64,000 bases of DNA from Candidatus Obscuribacterales bacterium. GTDB taxonomy: Bacteria > Cyanobacteriota > Vampirovibrionia > Obscuribacterales > Obscuribacteraceae. Numbering within the stretch: the stretch's first letter is position 1; each line of letters begins with the position of its first letter. This document shows, piece by piece, positions 27,224-37,638 of this stretch. The position numbers and the translations under genes were made by a program. Below the pieces are notes generated by a model. It saw only the letters and a list, made by a program, of their open reading frames with translations. It was not told the DNA's origin and searched no databases. The DNA lies in contig JAHBVO010000003.1 in assembly GCA_019637435.1 (NCBI GenBank), positions 620,001-684,000 of the forward strand, in the 5' to 3' direction.

Positions 27224-29403
27224 TTGAGATTCTCATTCGACGGTTTATACAGGGGAACTGTGAACCAGAAGCGACTGCCTGAGCCCTCTTCGCTCTCCAC
27301 GCCGATTGAGCCTCCATGAGCTTCGACAATTGATTTGCAAATTGACAAGCCTAAGCCGGTGCCTTTACCACGCCGTCCGTCGGCGGCTGACGTCTGAATG
27401 TATTGTTCGAAGATCGAGGCGCGCATATTTTCGGGAATGCCTCTTCCTCTATCGACGATGCTAAACTCGACATGCTCCGCATGCTCCTCGACCTTGAGTG
27501 AAACAGTTGAGTTTCTGGGAGAAAATTTGATTGCGTTGCCGGTCAAGTTTACAATCACCTGCACCAGCCGTTCTCGGTCACCAGATATGGTGCTTGTGGA
27601 TTCTTCGTGCTCTAGAGATATGCCCTGTTGTTCGGCGTGGTCGCTGATGGCTTCGACGGCGCCGCGTATCACGTCGTGAACTTGCACAGGTTTTAACGAG
27701 CCGACCAATCGACCTGCACCCAGCTTCTGTATGCTGAGTAGTTCATCGATAAGTCGCAACAAACGTTCGATGTTAGTGCAAACCCGAGCGAGTCTATCAA
27801 GCTTTTTCGATTCGAGGTTGTTTCTCTGCAAGAGAGCAGAGACTCTCATCCGAGTGTCGTTGAGCGGTTCGCGCAGGTTGCGACCGAGGATGTTGACGAA
27901 ATCCGCTTTCATCGTTTCCAGCTTCACGCGTTCGCTTACATCGTCCAGGACGAGTAACCGGTCGTATTTCTCTTCTTCCAAGTTTGCGGAGGTTATTTCA
28001 ACAGGTAGATTGTGACCGTCAGGTAGTTTCAACGAGCAGCGACTTGTCAGGTTGGTCGACTTTGATTCAAGAGCTTGTAGAAGATCTTCGGCAACACCGT
28101 CGTCGGCTTCCAGCACCGAGAGCACCGGTCTGAAGGTCAAATCCTGACGAGTTCGCCCAGTCATCCTTTCTGCTGTTGCATTGACCGATTGAATGAAACC
28201 ATCTCGATTAATCGCGATCAATCCAACCGGGATGTTTTCGGTAGCGTTGCGAACCTGCTCTTCCTGTGCGGCTAGCAGAGCCTCCATATTTTTCAGTTCA
28301 GTCATGTTGTGAACGAAGCAGAACAGCGATTCGGCCGTTGTCGACCAATAAACGGACCAGGTTGTATCTATGTGTTCCTCAGTGCCGGTTAAAACGAACG
28401 CTTCGAAATTCGATCGCTTGCCGGAAGACATCAGTTGTTTAACTTCTGCAGAAACTCTTTCTGCGTCTTCAGCGCGCAAGATTGAGCTGAAGTGTTTTCC
28501 GATCAGATAATCAGGTTCGTAATGCCATTGCGATCTGACTGATGGGCTCAGTGATATGAACATTCCATCCGAGTCGAGTTGACAGATTACTTCCGAAGCA
28601 TTTTCAATTAAAGCCGCTTCGTTACGCCGTGCTGTTTGAATTGCGGTTGTCATCTCGTGGAACAGAGAGTCGATCATACCAATTTCATCGGTGTATGGAA
28701 TACGCTCATTCAAGGGTTCTTCTCTGGAAAAACGGTCGACATTGTCTGAGAGCGTCGCGATTCGCCCGGTGATTCTCTTGACTAAAACCATCGCGACGAA
28801 TACAGCACCGAGGAGATTTACGAGGGCGGCTGTGATGAGAACTACCTGTGCGTCGCTGAGTGCTTTCACTGTATCGGATGGTTTTGTTTGTTCCGTATTC
28901 CGGTATCGCTTGATCAATTCTTGAGATAGTCGCGTGACGTTTGACGACAGACGGAACATAGTTTTATTGAACGTCTCAAACCCTTCCGGCGATTGACGAA
29001 AAGTTGATTGCTGCGAATCATAGTAATTACAAGTAGCCGAAGCAGCGCGTTCTAACTCGTCCAGTTTGCGCTGTGATTCGGGATCATTTCGCACCAGATC
29101 CTTAAGGCGAGTGATTTCGCGGTTTAACTGTCCCAGAAATCCGTGATAATCGGTTGAACTTTCGACGAATTGAAGTAGTTCCGGTGGCGACGCGGAGCGA
29201 ATCATAGCGATGCCGATCTTCTGCGAGATGTTGGCAAGATTATTGAGACCGACGGCTACTTCGCGGTCGTGTTGCTCCTGATCGAGAAGGTCTTTGGTTT
29301 TAAAAAGCAATCCAGCAAGCGTTCCAATGAACAAAAACTCGACGGCGAGTAACAGGCAAATGCCTATTAAACCTTGCTTGGTAATCGTGATTCTTCTGAG
29401 CAT
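27220..29403 (-). CDS. Histidine kinase with intact ATPase but no phospho-acceptor His
   Basis: 727 aa with the same layout as the downstream gene: membrane helix (about residues 13-35), outer helical sensor, second helix (about 185-207), HAMP-like segment (about 208-260), two PAS domains (about 262-375 and 382-495), HisKA-like and HATPase domains. The H-box reads FVNILGRNLREPLNDTR, with Arg508 where SHELRTPL has His. The ATPase is complete: DRERLVQVIVNLTGNAIKFS, VDRGRGIP, FEQY, GKGTGLGLSICKSIVEAHGG. It can bind ATP by sequence but cannot autophosphorylate in the usual way. Overlap with the next gene supports a complex of the two. Confidence 0.88.
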   Translation of the reverse strand: MLRRITITKQGLIGICLLLAVEFLFIGTLAGLLFKTKDLLDQEQHDREVAVGLNNLANISQKIGIAMIRSASPPELLQFVESSTDYHGFLGQLNREITRLKDLVRNDPESQRKLDELERAASATCNYYDSQQSTFRQSPEGFETFNKTMFRLSSNVTRLSQELIKRYRNTEQTKPSDTVKALSDAQVVLITAALVNLLGAVFVAMVLVKRITGRIATLSDNVDRFSREEPLNERIPYTDEIGMIDSLFHEMTTAIQTARRNEAALIENASEVICQLDSDGMFISLSPSVRSQWHYEPDYLIGKHFSSILRAEDAERVSAEVKQLMSSGKRSNFEAFVLTGTEEHIDTTWSVYWSTTAESLFCFVHNMTELKNMEALLAAQEEQVRNATENIPVGLIAINRDGFIQSVNATAERMTGRTRQDLTFRPVLSVLEADDGVAEDLLQALESKSTNLTSRCSLKLPDGHNLPVEITSANLEEEKYDRLLVLDDVSERVKLETMKADFVNILGRNLREPLNDTRMRVSALLQRNNLESKKLDRLARVCTNIERLLRLIDELLSIQKLGAGRLVGSLKPVQVHDVIRGAVEAISDHAEQQGISLEHEESTSTISGDRERLVQVIVNLTGNAIKFSPRNSTVSLKVEEHAEHVEFSIVDRGRGIPENMRASIFEQYIQTSAADGRRGKGTGLGLSICKSIVEAHGGSIGVESEEGSGSRFWFTVPLYKPSNENLK

Positions 29404-29597
29404 CTAATTCGTTATATCGGTCTGTATGCACGATATGAAACTGTGCGAAAACACAGAGAATTTGCCTGAATAAACAATATCACAAGTGCTGTCCGGAAAT
29501 GCCCATCTAATGGCGTTTTCTGGGACGCGAATATTGTCGAGAAATCGTCCAACCTCGATATATACGCTTGCGATGGTTGGAAGTTTTCGCAGTTACT

Positions 29598-32500
29598 ATG
29601 GTGAAGAGCATGGGTATGACAGCAGGTCTAGACTTTCCGACTCCGATGGGCGGAGAAGATGGCGATAAGCAGAATCCCTGGGTGAATGAGGTTTTCTCTG
29701 CGCCGAAATCCGAGCCGAAGCAAGCGGAACAGGCATCCACTCAGGCGGCAGGAGAAACTGCTGACGGCAAGAAAAATGTGTCGGGTCAACCTGAGGCACA
29801 GGAGCCTGTAGACGTTTCGAGAGCCGGTTCCGACAAGCCTGTTTCAAAGAATGAGAATGCAACAGCCGTCGAGGAACGGGCGGATAAAAGTGCGCAGTAT
29901 GTTTCGCCGGATATGGGTCCTAAAGTTGATGGTCTGATTTCTGTCGAGCAAAATACTGTCCGAAAAGATGTGCTGGAAAGATTGAAAGGAGAAAAATCCA
30001 ACGCGGCGCGAATCGAGCTTATTGAAAGTCTTTTGAACGGCAAGCTCGACAATCAGACGCGTCAAGAAATTCTGGCTCCTGAAGCCAATCCCGAGAGACG
30101 CAAAATTCTCGAGGATTTGATGTCTGTCGAAAAACAGATCGAATTACGCTATCGCAACATGCGTGAGACGGTTATGAAAACATTGCCCGACTACAAAGAA
30201 TTCTTCCTGAGCGGAGACCGCGATCAAGAGCGCCAGTCGGTTTATCTTGCTTTGATAAAAGAAGACGGTGCAAGCAGTTCCAGAAAATTGAAAGAGACGC
30301 TTGGTCTTGAAACCGACGCGAAGAGACAAGAGAAACTCAATTCATTGATTAATGATAAAGGTGATCTGGATCGTATTTCCATAATCAAAGAGTTGATGAA
30401 CAGTGAAACTGATGCGCGGAAGAAGCAGCTTTTGAGCGAGATCTTGAAGCATGAAACCAACATCGGCGCTTTTGGCAAGATGATTGACGAGCAGCCTTCT
30501 GAATCGTCGATTAAAACGGTCACCGATATTTTTAGCCAGAAAGAGCAAGCGGCGCGTTTGACTGAAATTGTGAAGACTACGAATGAGAGCCGCTCTCGAT
30601 TGCTCGATCAGCTTGGTAATCAGGCGGAGAAACCTGAGTTCAAAGCTGAAGTCGAGAAACTCAAAAAGGAGGAACGCCCTGAAGAGCGCGTTAAAGTTCT
30701 CAACCAGCTTCTTTCGGATTGTACTGATGGTCCCACCCAAGGTCGGCTTCGTCAGCTGCTTTCCCTGGAGAGAAAGCTGGGAGTGATGTCAGACCTTCCT
30801 GCGGAGGAAGCGCGACGCAAGGATTTGTATGCTGCGCTCGATAAGGTGAGCACTGGTGATTACGACTCCGTGATGAAGGCTTATCCGCTTTGTGCTGAAT
30901 GGCTCAAGAGTGCGGTGCCCGATGCTTTTGTAGAGGCTGGCTACCAAATGGGGATGGCGATTAAGCCTGGATGTCCGCTCAAACTGCCGATCGAGCACGG
31001 CAGACCGATTCCGCCTCGACTGATGGAGATGTATGCAAAAGAAGGGCGCATCAAGCTTGATATGGAGATGAGTGCGGAGAAGTTGCTCAATCCTGCAGAG
31101 AATTTAGAGAATGTCGCCAGGTTGAAAAATGCGGTTGACTGGCTCTATCCGACTAAAGCTGAGATTCGAGAAGAGCAGCTCAAGTACGAAGCGAAGACTC
31201 TGGTTGATACTTTGAAGTTGAGTTTCGGACCTGAAGGTGTCGCTAAATATGGTCCGGACGGAATACCAAAAGGTTGGATGCCGCCTGAAAAGGTGGAGGA
31301 TATTCCAGCCTGGCGCGACCGCGTACTCAATGTCGTCAATCTCGGAAATCGTCTGCGCAATTATGCGCAGGCAATGAAAACAATAAGTGGTATTCAGGAC
31401 GCGGATCAAGGACTTGAAGAGCTCAAACAGTTAGGTGTGCAGTTTGAGTTCGGAAAAAATAATCAGCTGATCAAGTTTGTTGTCCCGCAGCTCGATGGAT
31501 TAGATTTGCGTTTGGGCATGCCGGCAAATGGCGCTCAGGTGAAGGGACTTGAATCCTGGCTGTCGAAGCACACTAAGGAAGTCGACAAAGCGCTCGATCC
31601 ATATAGAGACGCTATGGAGCAGTTGCTCGCCGACAAAAATCCCGGAGCGTTCTTACGTCATGGTGATTTCCCGTTCAATGAAGGATTGCACAAAGACATT
31701 GGTGTCCCATATGACTTGATCAGTCAGCGTGTGACTAAGGTCGAACAGAAGGGCGGAAACATCGTTATTGAAGGGACAATCTCTTATCAAACTTCGAGCT
31801 GGTACAGTTACAACTACTGGATGGGTTGTGAGCCTGTTTCGCGCAATATGAGCGACGCCGACTTCCGGCAATTGAACGGTATCGCCCCTGGTGTGGAGCC
31901 TAAAGAAGGAGAGAAGTACAAAATCACTGGTGCCGACGGCAAAGAGCACGCTGGTTGGACCTTCCGAGGAAAAAATCCGGACGGCAGTTTGAAGTTCGAT
32001 CATGAGGAAACATTCCGGATCGAAAAGCCGGCAGGAGACTATGTCCCAGCGATGTCCGCCATGGGCAACATTCAACTGATCAAAGGTGACGATGTTAATC
32101 GATGGCTGTACGGTGCCAAGATAGACAGCGTAAACCCGGCTAACTGGGAGCTTCCGCAAGTGGGCTTCTGGCACCACGGCTTGAAATACGGCAAACTGGT
32201 GATGGATGTAGGTCTCACCGTATATGGTGGCGCCGGTATTGCTGCCAGAGGCGCCAGCTGGGGAGCGCGGGCTATGTCTCTCGGTCGTGTGGCTGTTGGG
32301 ACAGCCGGATTGACACATCATATTATCGATACGAAATTGCCGAAAGAATGGCGCGATGGAATTCACATGGCGAGCCATGCTTTCATTCTTGCGGACGTGG
32401 GTCTTGGACTTGGTGTCGGAACCTTTAAGAAGGCGTTCGGTATAGGTGCGGCGGCGAAAGAATCAGCTAATTTGTTGAACACGCTCGGACACGGGGCCCT

Positions 32501-35500
32501 GGCTGTAGATGGTATCGCTATCTTCGGTCCTGTGGTTGCGGCTGATATCAAAAATGTGGTGGACAATCATATGGGGTGGACCACGCAGCAAGTTCTCGAG
32601 CGTGCCTTGAACGATAGAGGCACGCCGGACCGTTTAGTTTCCAAAGAGATAAATGACAAACCGGCCGCGTTCAATTTAAAAGATAGAGCAATCCGCGATT
32701 CAATGGAAGTGATGGTCGAACGGCTCGGTAAGACGGTCTTGACCGAAACCACGGACGAAGCAACTAAAGCGCGCGTTGAAAAACTGATAACTGACGGCAA
32801 GGCGGTGATGGGATTGGATCGCAACGATCCAAAACGTCAGAAGTTCGTCTCCGACCTGTCCAAACTGTTTACTCCTTCGGATGCTGCTGTTCTGTGGAAC
32901 CACATCTCAGGTCAGCCCGGCAAGTTCGAAGCGCAATTCCGCAGAGACGCGCAGGCAAAAGTTGGAGTCGATCAATCCAGCCCCAGCTCGCAGGAGAAAC
33001 TTATAGCATCGGCTCTGGCTCTCGTTCTTCAGGCTAACGAGAAGGGCGAGTTGCCTGAAACGGTTTTGAAGCGCGAGGTAGTGATTCCTGCACACAAAGA
33101 ATATCGCGACGGTAAACTGGTTGATGTTGCGCAATCGTCGAGGGAAGTGTCAGTTTCCCGCGATGAGATTGCCGGGCTGGCGCAGCGATTGGCAGAGACA
33201 TCGGATCTGCCGTCGATCAAGATGGCGGCATCCAAGATGTTGTGGCGCATGGGTAAACTTGACCATAACGGACTGGCCGGAGTGCTTCTCGAGGTCGCAC
33301 AAAAGTCCAACAATCGCGAACTTGCTGGAATGGCGCTAATCGACAATCAGGACGTCTCGCTTGGTTTTCTCCTCAATGATATTACTCATAGAGAAGTGGT
33401 GGCGGCGAGTGGCGGTTATGTTTCCTTGCAAGAATACCGCGCTAGAAATTACGGTTTAACTTCGGACGATCTGAAGCGGGATCTCAAAGCTCTCATCAGT
33501 GATGGCGCGAGAAGTGCCGATGTTCGTGCGATGGCTACGGAGCTTTTGATGGCAAATGACCTCGACAAGGTCGAGGATCGCAAGCGTGCTTTAGTAGATT
33601 GCGACCAGCGCTGGCAGCGTCAACATTCCAGGGAAGGAGGATACGCAGCTGATTTCGTGAAGTCGTTGAAATACCAGGCGCAACAAGAAGTGACCGACAA
33701 GCCGGTCGAGCGTAAAGTGAAGGTAATGGAAAAGGGCGTTGAGAAGGAAGTTACGCTCTCACTTTCTCCGGAAGAAATTAAGCTGGAGAAGTTCCGTGCT
33801 CTGTCCGCACTTAAGAACATCGGCGTCATCAAAGTCGATGGCGAAGATTACAGAATGCCCGTTGAGCAACTTAATGGACAGTTTTTGAAGTGTCTGTCTG
33901 TTAGTAACATTGACCTCACCCTTGGTGTCATCAAAAATATCGACTTTGCCAAACTCAGTCAATCGGAACGTAAGCAGCTACTAGGAGTGCTTGGTTGGCC
34001 GACTACGGAGCAGAGTGTTCAGGCTAAAGTTGAAGTGCTGAAAGCTGTACGTGATATCGTCGGTGGTGACGCAGAGGTCGCCAGAGAAACGAAGTCGCGT
34101 CTCCTTGATATGCTGAATCCTGCGAGTACGCGGCGCGGTTCCGAAGACTACTCGTGGGTTGGAGCCTATCCCGATTTGCACGCCGGTGCATTGACTGCGC
34201 TGGCCTCTTTTGGCTGCCAGTACCATACTGAGGCGGTGAAAGCAACGAACTTGTCCAGAGCCGATTTCGAGTCGAAGCTTGCGCCCGGCGAGTCGAAAGA
34301 ATTGATACGCGGAAAGTACTACCAGCTCAAAGAGGGTGATAGCACCGTCTGGTATCGGTATTCCGGAACTGCGCAGGATGGTTCGGAGCGCTTCATCAAA
34401 CAGGGCGATCCGACTGTTGCAGTTTTGGTTCAACACCTCAAAGGTGGTGATCGAATCGGTTCTGCGCAGGTAAGATTGGCTGCTATTCAAGCTGCCGGTG
34501 ATTTGCAAATTCCCGGTTTGCGGGAGTTGATGGTTGATGCGATCAAGCAGGAAACCGATCCGCGTGTTGCAAAACGCCTGCGCGAAGTGCGCTTTCCTGA
34601 AGAGCCTCCCTTGGATCCAAAATCTGATGCCAGCATCGACAAGTTGAACGAGTATATGACGCAGGTTCTGCAAAATAAGCAGTTCAGTGATCTCGACCAT
34701 TATGGAAAATGGATGAAGGCGACTTATCCGCTATTGTTCGACCATAAATTTGGAGACGAGTTGAGCGCTGCTATTAAGGGAGTGTACGGAGATGGCTTCT
34801 TCAGTGGTGTTCCATTTATGTGGGACAAGACCTTTGGTTCCAAGTCCCCCGATCAATACTGGGATGAGGCGGTTAAGGGCGTCGACGACCGGTACGAAGC
34901 GGATTTGAAGAAGCTGATCGACGGAGCAAAGAGTTCGCCTGATGCGGCGACGCGGGAAAACTCGATCATGTCGCTACTGTTCATCATCACCACCCGTGGT
35001 GCCGGTACCGCGGCTACCGACAGTCAAGGGATGCCGTTCCGTTGGAAGGACGTCACAATTGCAAGATCTGTCGTCGCATTCAGCGAGATGGCCGATAAGG
35101 GTGCTAAAGAAAGAGGCGGCGCTGCTAAGTGGGCGGTCGAAAAGCTGCTTACGCAACAACCCGACCTTCATCCCGATTACAAACAGGTTCTCCTTACCGC
35201 CGCGATTAAGATGGCGAAAGCTGACGAGGGGCAGACCGGCGATCAGGCTATGACCAAAGAGCATCTATCTAAAGTCCTTTACTTGGCGCTCAAGGCCACC
35301 GCTGGTTTTCCTAAACCTGCTGACAGCGAACGATACAACAAGGAAGTTGAATATCACAAAGACTTGATCTATTTCATGACAGCAATGTGTCGTGACGCCG
35401 GTGCCACCGAATTGCTCGAAGCCGTCGCGAAGGAGCATCCGGCAAAGGAAGTTCGTGAACAAGCTGAGTGGGGCGTTCGATTCATGCGTGATGGCATCAG

Positions 35501-37325
35501 TCGCAATCTCAATGACGCGTTCAAGAATCCTGACACTCTCTCGACCGCCAGTCAGCGTCGCGATGCGATTCTGTCTAACCTGACGAATCCGGAAAAATCA
35601 ACTGAGGAGGTTGTGCGCGCGATTGCAAAGGCTGTGGCTGGTTACGACTGGAGAAAGCCGGAGAATGCCGGAGCTAACAACGAGGCGATGAGATCCGCTC
35701 TTAGAAAGGCAATGAGCGATCCGCGCGTTCGCGTCAAAATGGTGGCAAGCACGTTTTTGTTGGAAACCGGAGATGGATTCGATATCGCGATGGCTGCAGA
35801 AACCTTGCAAACCATTTCGACGACGCCTTACAAATACGGCAGCAGCGATCGCGAGTTGAAGTATTACAAGATTGAAGCAGACGAGGTAATGAACAGATTC
35901 CTGAGGGGCATCGAGAAAGCCCCCAAGGAGATTCGAGACAAGCGCGTTGCGCTGGTTGAGCGCGGCAAGGAGCTGTCGCGCGAGAAACAAGATGGTGTGA
36001 TGGCGTATTCGTTTATCCATCCGGACAACAAATCGTTGGCCAGTGCGCAGCAAGAGCTGGAGAGTGTTTTGGAGAGTCCCAATTCAAACGAAATTGATAT
36101 AGTCAAAGCGCTTTTTTATGCAAATGGTAAACATCAGGATCGCGTACTCGGTCCGACCGAGCCGCTTCTCGGCTTATACAGAACCGCAATGGAACATCGT
36201 AGCGAAAAGGTGCGCGCTGCTGCTGCCGACTGCGTAATCCGATCTGCAACGAATGAAGCGGATTTATTGAAAGCAACACGAGTGTTGAAAGAGATTGTTG
36301 AGAAGAGCGGCAATGTTCAGTTGAAAAAGGAAGCGAGCGCACGCTTGAGTAGAATTGCAGACTTTGGTAATTTCGATGTGAGTGGCGTAACTGCCGCTGC
36401 TGATGCGACTCTTCCGTCGGCAGATCGGGCGAAAACCCTTGCTTCTGTTTCCACTTTGCTCAAAGATGGAAAAGAGGACCAAGTGCTGCAGACCGCTAAA
36501 GAGGTACTTTCCATCCGCTCCAACGGAATGCTGAAGTCCGATGATCCGGCGCTAAATGTTTTGCGCGACGCGCTAAACAGCAAATATGCAATTCTGCAAC
36601 TTGCAGCTGCAGTGCGTCTTGTAGAACAAAGTCCGAACGCAGCAGATTTGAAACGAGTCGCAGATAGGCTTGTTGATCTACAGAAATCCAATCTTCCTCA
36701 GGTTTTTCGCAAGGACGCGGCGAATATTTTGAAGAAACTGTCCGATTCAAGTTTGGAAAACGCGAAGATGGTCAGTGACGTTCAAGCCGCAGCCGATAAG
36801 AGTCTTGGAATGATAATCGATGTGGTCAGGGATTTACCGGCGCAAACAAACGGCGACCTGAAAGTCAACGCGGAAAAACTTGCAGCGCTTCTCTCCGCTG
36901 CCAAAGACGCTCCGAGCAAACGCACCTCAGATGATGCAATTAAATCGATTTACAGTAACGCTCTGAATGCAGCTACATGGGGCGCAAATAGTGAAGTTAC
37001 TGCTCAAATTCGTGATGCCGCATTGTCTCATCCGGACGAGCGTGTGCGTTTGACGGCGGCATGGATGCTCGCCCAAGTCGCTCCAGGACAAGATGATGCA
37101 TCGACTGGTTATATGGCGCTTGCGAAATTGTCTCAGCAATCCAAAGATAACGCGGTGAAAATTGAGTCGATGGACATTCTGAATGCAGTGATCGGCGGAC
37201 AACAGCAAATTATCGACAGCAGTGACGCGGCGGTGACAATTCAGCAAAAGACTCGCGCGCGCTGGGCTCTTGGTGAGATTGCGCGTCATCGTGATGCTGT
37301 ACTCAAAGCAGCGTCGATGAAGTAA
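29598..37325 (+). CDS. Giant alpha-solenoid protein of unknown function
   Basis: About 2575 aa. Start uncertain: TTG 29568, ATG 29598, 29610 or 29616 are in frame. No signal peptide. A disordered, Lys/Glu/Gln-rich start (to about residue 110) leads into long charged helices (ILEDLMSVEKQIELRYR and similar; to about 430). A mixed region (about 430-860) follows, then a Gly/Ala-rich hydrophobic stretch (about 855-1000: TVYGGAGIAARGASWG, ADVGLGLGVGTFKKAFGIGAAAK) resembling a glycine-zipper membrane segment. The second half (about 1150 to the end) is HEAT-like repeats (VRAAAADCVIRSATNEADLLKATRVLKEIVE; VRLTAAWMLAQVAPG). A scaffold or surface/secreted effector is possible; I recognise no catalytic site. 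Confidence 0.85.
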   Translation: MVKSMGMTAGLDFPTPMGGEDGDKQNPWVNEVFSAPKSEPKQAEQASTQAAGETADGKKNVSGQPEAQEPVDVSRAGSDKPVSKNENATAVEERADKSAQYVSPDMGPKVDGLISVEQNTVRKDVLERLKGEKSNAARIELIESLLNGKLDNQTRQEILAPEANPERRKILEDLMSVEKQIELRYRNMRETVMKTLPDYKEFFLSGDRDQERQSVYLALIKEDGASSSRKLKETLGLETDAKRQEKLNSLINDKGDLDRISIIKELMNSETDARKKQLLSEILKHETNIGAFGKMIDEQPSESSIKTVTDIFSQKEQAARLTEIVKTTNESRSRLLDQLGNQAEKPEFKAEVEKLKKEERPEERVKVLNQLLSDCTDGPTQGRLRQLLSLERKLGVMSDLPAEEARRKDLYAALDKVSTGDYDSVMKAYPLCAEWLKSAVPDAFVEAGYQMGMAIKPGCPLKLPIEHGRPIPPRLMEMYAKEGRIKLDMEMSAEKLLNPAENLENVARLKNAVDWLYPTKAEIREEQLKYEAKTLVDTLKLSFGPEGVAKYGPDGIPKGWMPPEKVEDIPAWRDRVLNVVNLGNRLRNYAQAMKTISGIQDADQGLEELKQLGVQFEFGKNNQLIKFVVPQLDGLDLRLGMPANGAQVKGLESWLSKHTKEVDKALDPYRDAMEQLLADKNPGAFLRHGDFPFNEGLHKDIGVPYDLISQRVTKVEQKGGNIVIEGTISYQTSSWYSYNYWMGCEPVSRNMSDADFRQLNGIAPGVEPKEGEKYKITGADGKEHAGWTFRGKNPDGSLKFDHEETFRIEKPAGDYVPAMSAMGNIQLIKGDDVNRWLYGAKIDSVNPANWELPQVGFWHHGLKYGKLVMDVGLTVYGGAGIAARGASWGARAMSLGRVAVGTAGLTHHIIDTKLPKEWRDGIHMASHAFILADVGLGLGVGTFKKAFGIGAAAKESANLLNTLGHGALAVDGIAIFGPVVAADIKNVVDNHMGWTTQQVLERALNDRGTPDRLVSKEINDKPAAFNLKDRAIRDSMEVMVERLGKTVLTETTDEATKARVEKLITDGKAVMGLDRNDPKRQKFVSDLSKLFTPSDAAVLWNHISGQPGKFEAQFRRDAQAKVGVDQSSPSSQEKLIASALALVLQANEKGELPETVLKREVVIPAHKEYRDGKLVDVAQSSREVSVSRDEIAGLAQRLAETSDLPSIKMAASKMLWRMGKLDHNGLAGVLLEVAQKSNNRELAGMALIDNQDVSLGFLLNDITHREVVAASGGYVSLQEYRARNYGLTSDDLKRDLKALISDGARSADVRAMATELLMANDLDKVEDRKRALVDCDQRWQRQHSREGGYAADFVKSLKYQAQQEVTDKPVERKVKVMEKGVEKEVTLSLSPEEIKLEKFRALSALKNIGVIKVDGEDYRMPVEQLNGQFLKCLSVSNIDLTLGVIKNIDFAKLSQSERKQLLGVLGWPTTEQSVQAKVEVLKAVRDIVGGDAEVARETKSRLLDMLNPASTRRGSEDYSWVGAYPDLHAGALTALASFGCQYHTEAVKATNLSRADFESKLAPGESKELIRGKYYQLKEGDSTVWYRYSGTAQDGSERFIKQGDPTVAVLVQHLKGGDRIGSAQVRLAAIQAAGDLQIPGLRELMVDAIKQETDPRVAKRLREVRFPEEPPLDPKSDASIDKLNEYMTQVLQNKQFSDLDHYGKWMKATYPLLFDHKFGDELSAAIKGVYGDGFFSGVPFMWDKTFGSKSPDQYWDEAVKGVDDRYEADLKKLIDGAKSSPDAATRENSIMSLLFIITTRGAGTAATDSQGMPFRWKDVTIARSVVAFSEMADKGAKERGGAAKWAVEKLLTQQPDLHPDYKQVLLTAAIKMAKADEGQTGDQAMTKEHLSKVLYLALKATAGFPKPADSERYNKEVEYHKDLIYFMTAMCRDAGATELLEAVAKEHPAKEVREQAEWGVRFMRDGISRNLNDAFKNPDTLSTASQRRDAILSNLTNPEKSTEEVVRAIAKAVAGYDWRKPENAGANNEAMRSALRKAMSDPRVRVKMVASTFLLETGDGFDIAMAAETLQTISTTPYKYGSSDRELKYYKIEADEVMNRFLRGIEKAPKEIRDKRVALVERGKELSREKQDGVMAYSFIHPDNKSLASAQQELESVLESPNSNEIDIVKALFYANGKHQDRVLGPTEPLLGLYRTAMEHRSEKVRAAAADCVIRSATNEADLLKATRVLKEIVEKSGNVQLKKEASARLSRIADFGNFDVSGVTAAADATLPSADRAKTLASVSTLLKDGKEDQVLQTAKEVLSIRSNGMLKSDDPALNVLRDALNSKYAILQLAAAVRLVEQSPNAADLKRVADRLVDLQKSNLPQVFRKDAANILKKLSDSSLENAKMVSDVQAAADKSLGMIIDVVRDLPAQTNGDLKVNAEKLAALLSAAKDAPSKRTSDDAIKSIYSNALNAATWGANSEVTAQIRDAALSHPDERVRLTAAWMLAQVAPGQDDASTGYMALAKLSQQSKDNAVKIESMDILNAVIGGQQQIIDSSDAAVTIQQKTRARWALGEIARHRDAVLKAASMK

Positions 37326-37638
37326 CCCGGAAAGTCACCCTTCTCCAGCCAGCACAAAAGAGATTGTCGGTTGGCATTGCATGCTTACCTTGTCGTTGTC
37401 CTGTCTGCGAACCGCATGCTTACCTTGTCGTTGTCCTGTCTGCGAACCATACGCTCGGGTCATGTAGGTCTTTTTGCGGTCTTAAGTTAGTTCCGCTATT
37501 AGGTGAACCTAACTACTGGGTTTTCGGGATCGGAAAAGCGGTCAAAATCCCGGAAACGCCCATCGGAACGTGATTCTGGCGAATTCCCCTATTGGCGGAC
37601 ATTCTTGAACGAGTTCGTTTGAGGTATGGGACCCTCGG
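37326..37638. other. Intergenic region between two convergent giant genes
   Basis: Non-coding as far as I can see. It holds a perfect 35-bp tandem duplication (37379-37448) and an inverted repeat CGGGAT...ATCCCG (37525-37552) that may be a weak terminator. A short open frame from 37364 consists largely of the repeat and is not supported as a gene. Confidence 0.5.
37379..37448. repeat. 35-bp perfect tandem repeat, two copies
   Basis: Copy 1 at 37379-37413 and copy 2 at 37414-37448 are identical and directly adjacent. The unit begins GCATGCTTACC and ends CTGCGAACC. The identity indicates a recent duplication or selection on the element. Confidence 0.9.

Noticed and set aside
31653-32378. 241-aa minus-strand frame inside the giant gene
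   Set aside because: Antisense shadow of the giant protein; no start site and no family pattern.
33981-34700. 239-aa minus-strand frame inside the giant gene
   Set aside because: Antisense shadow with no ribosome site; the plus-strand frame is continuous for 7.7 kb.
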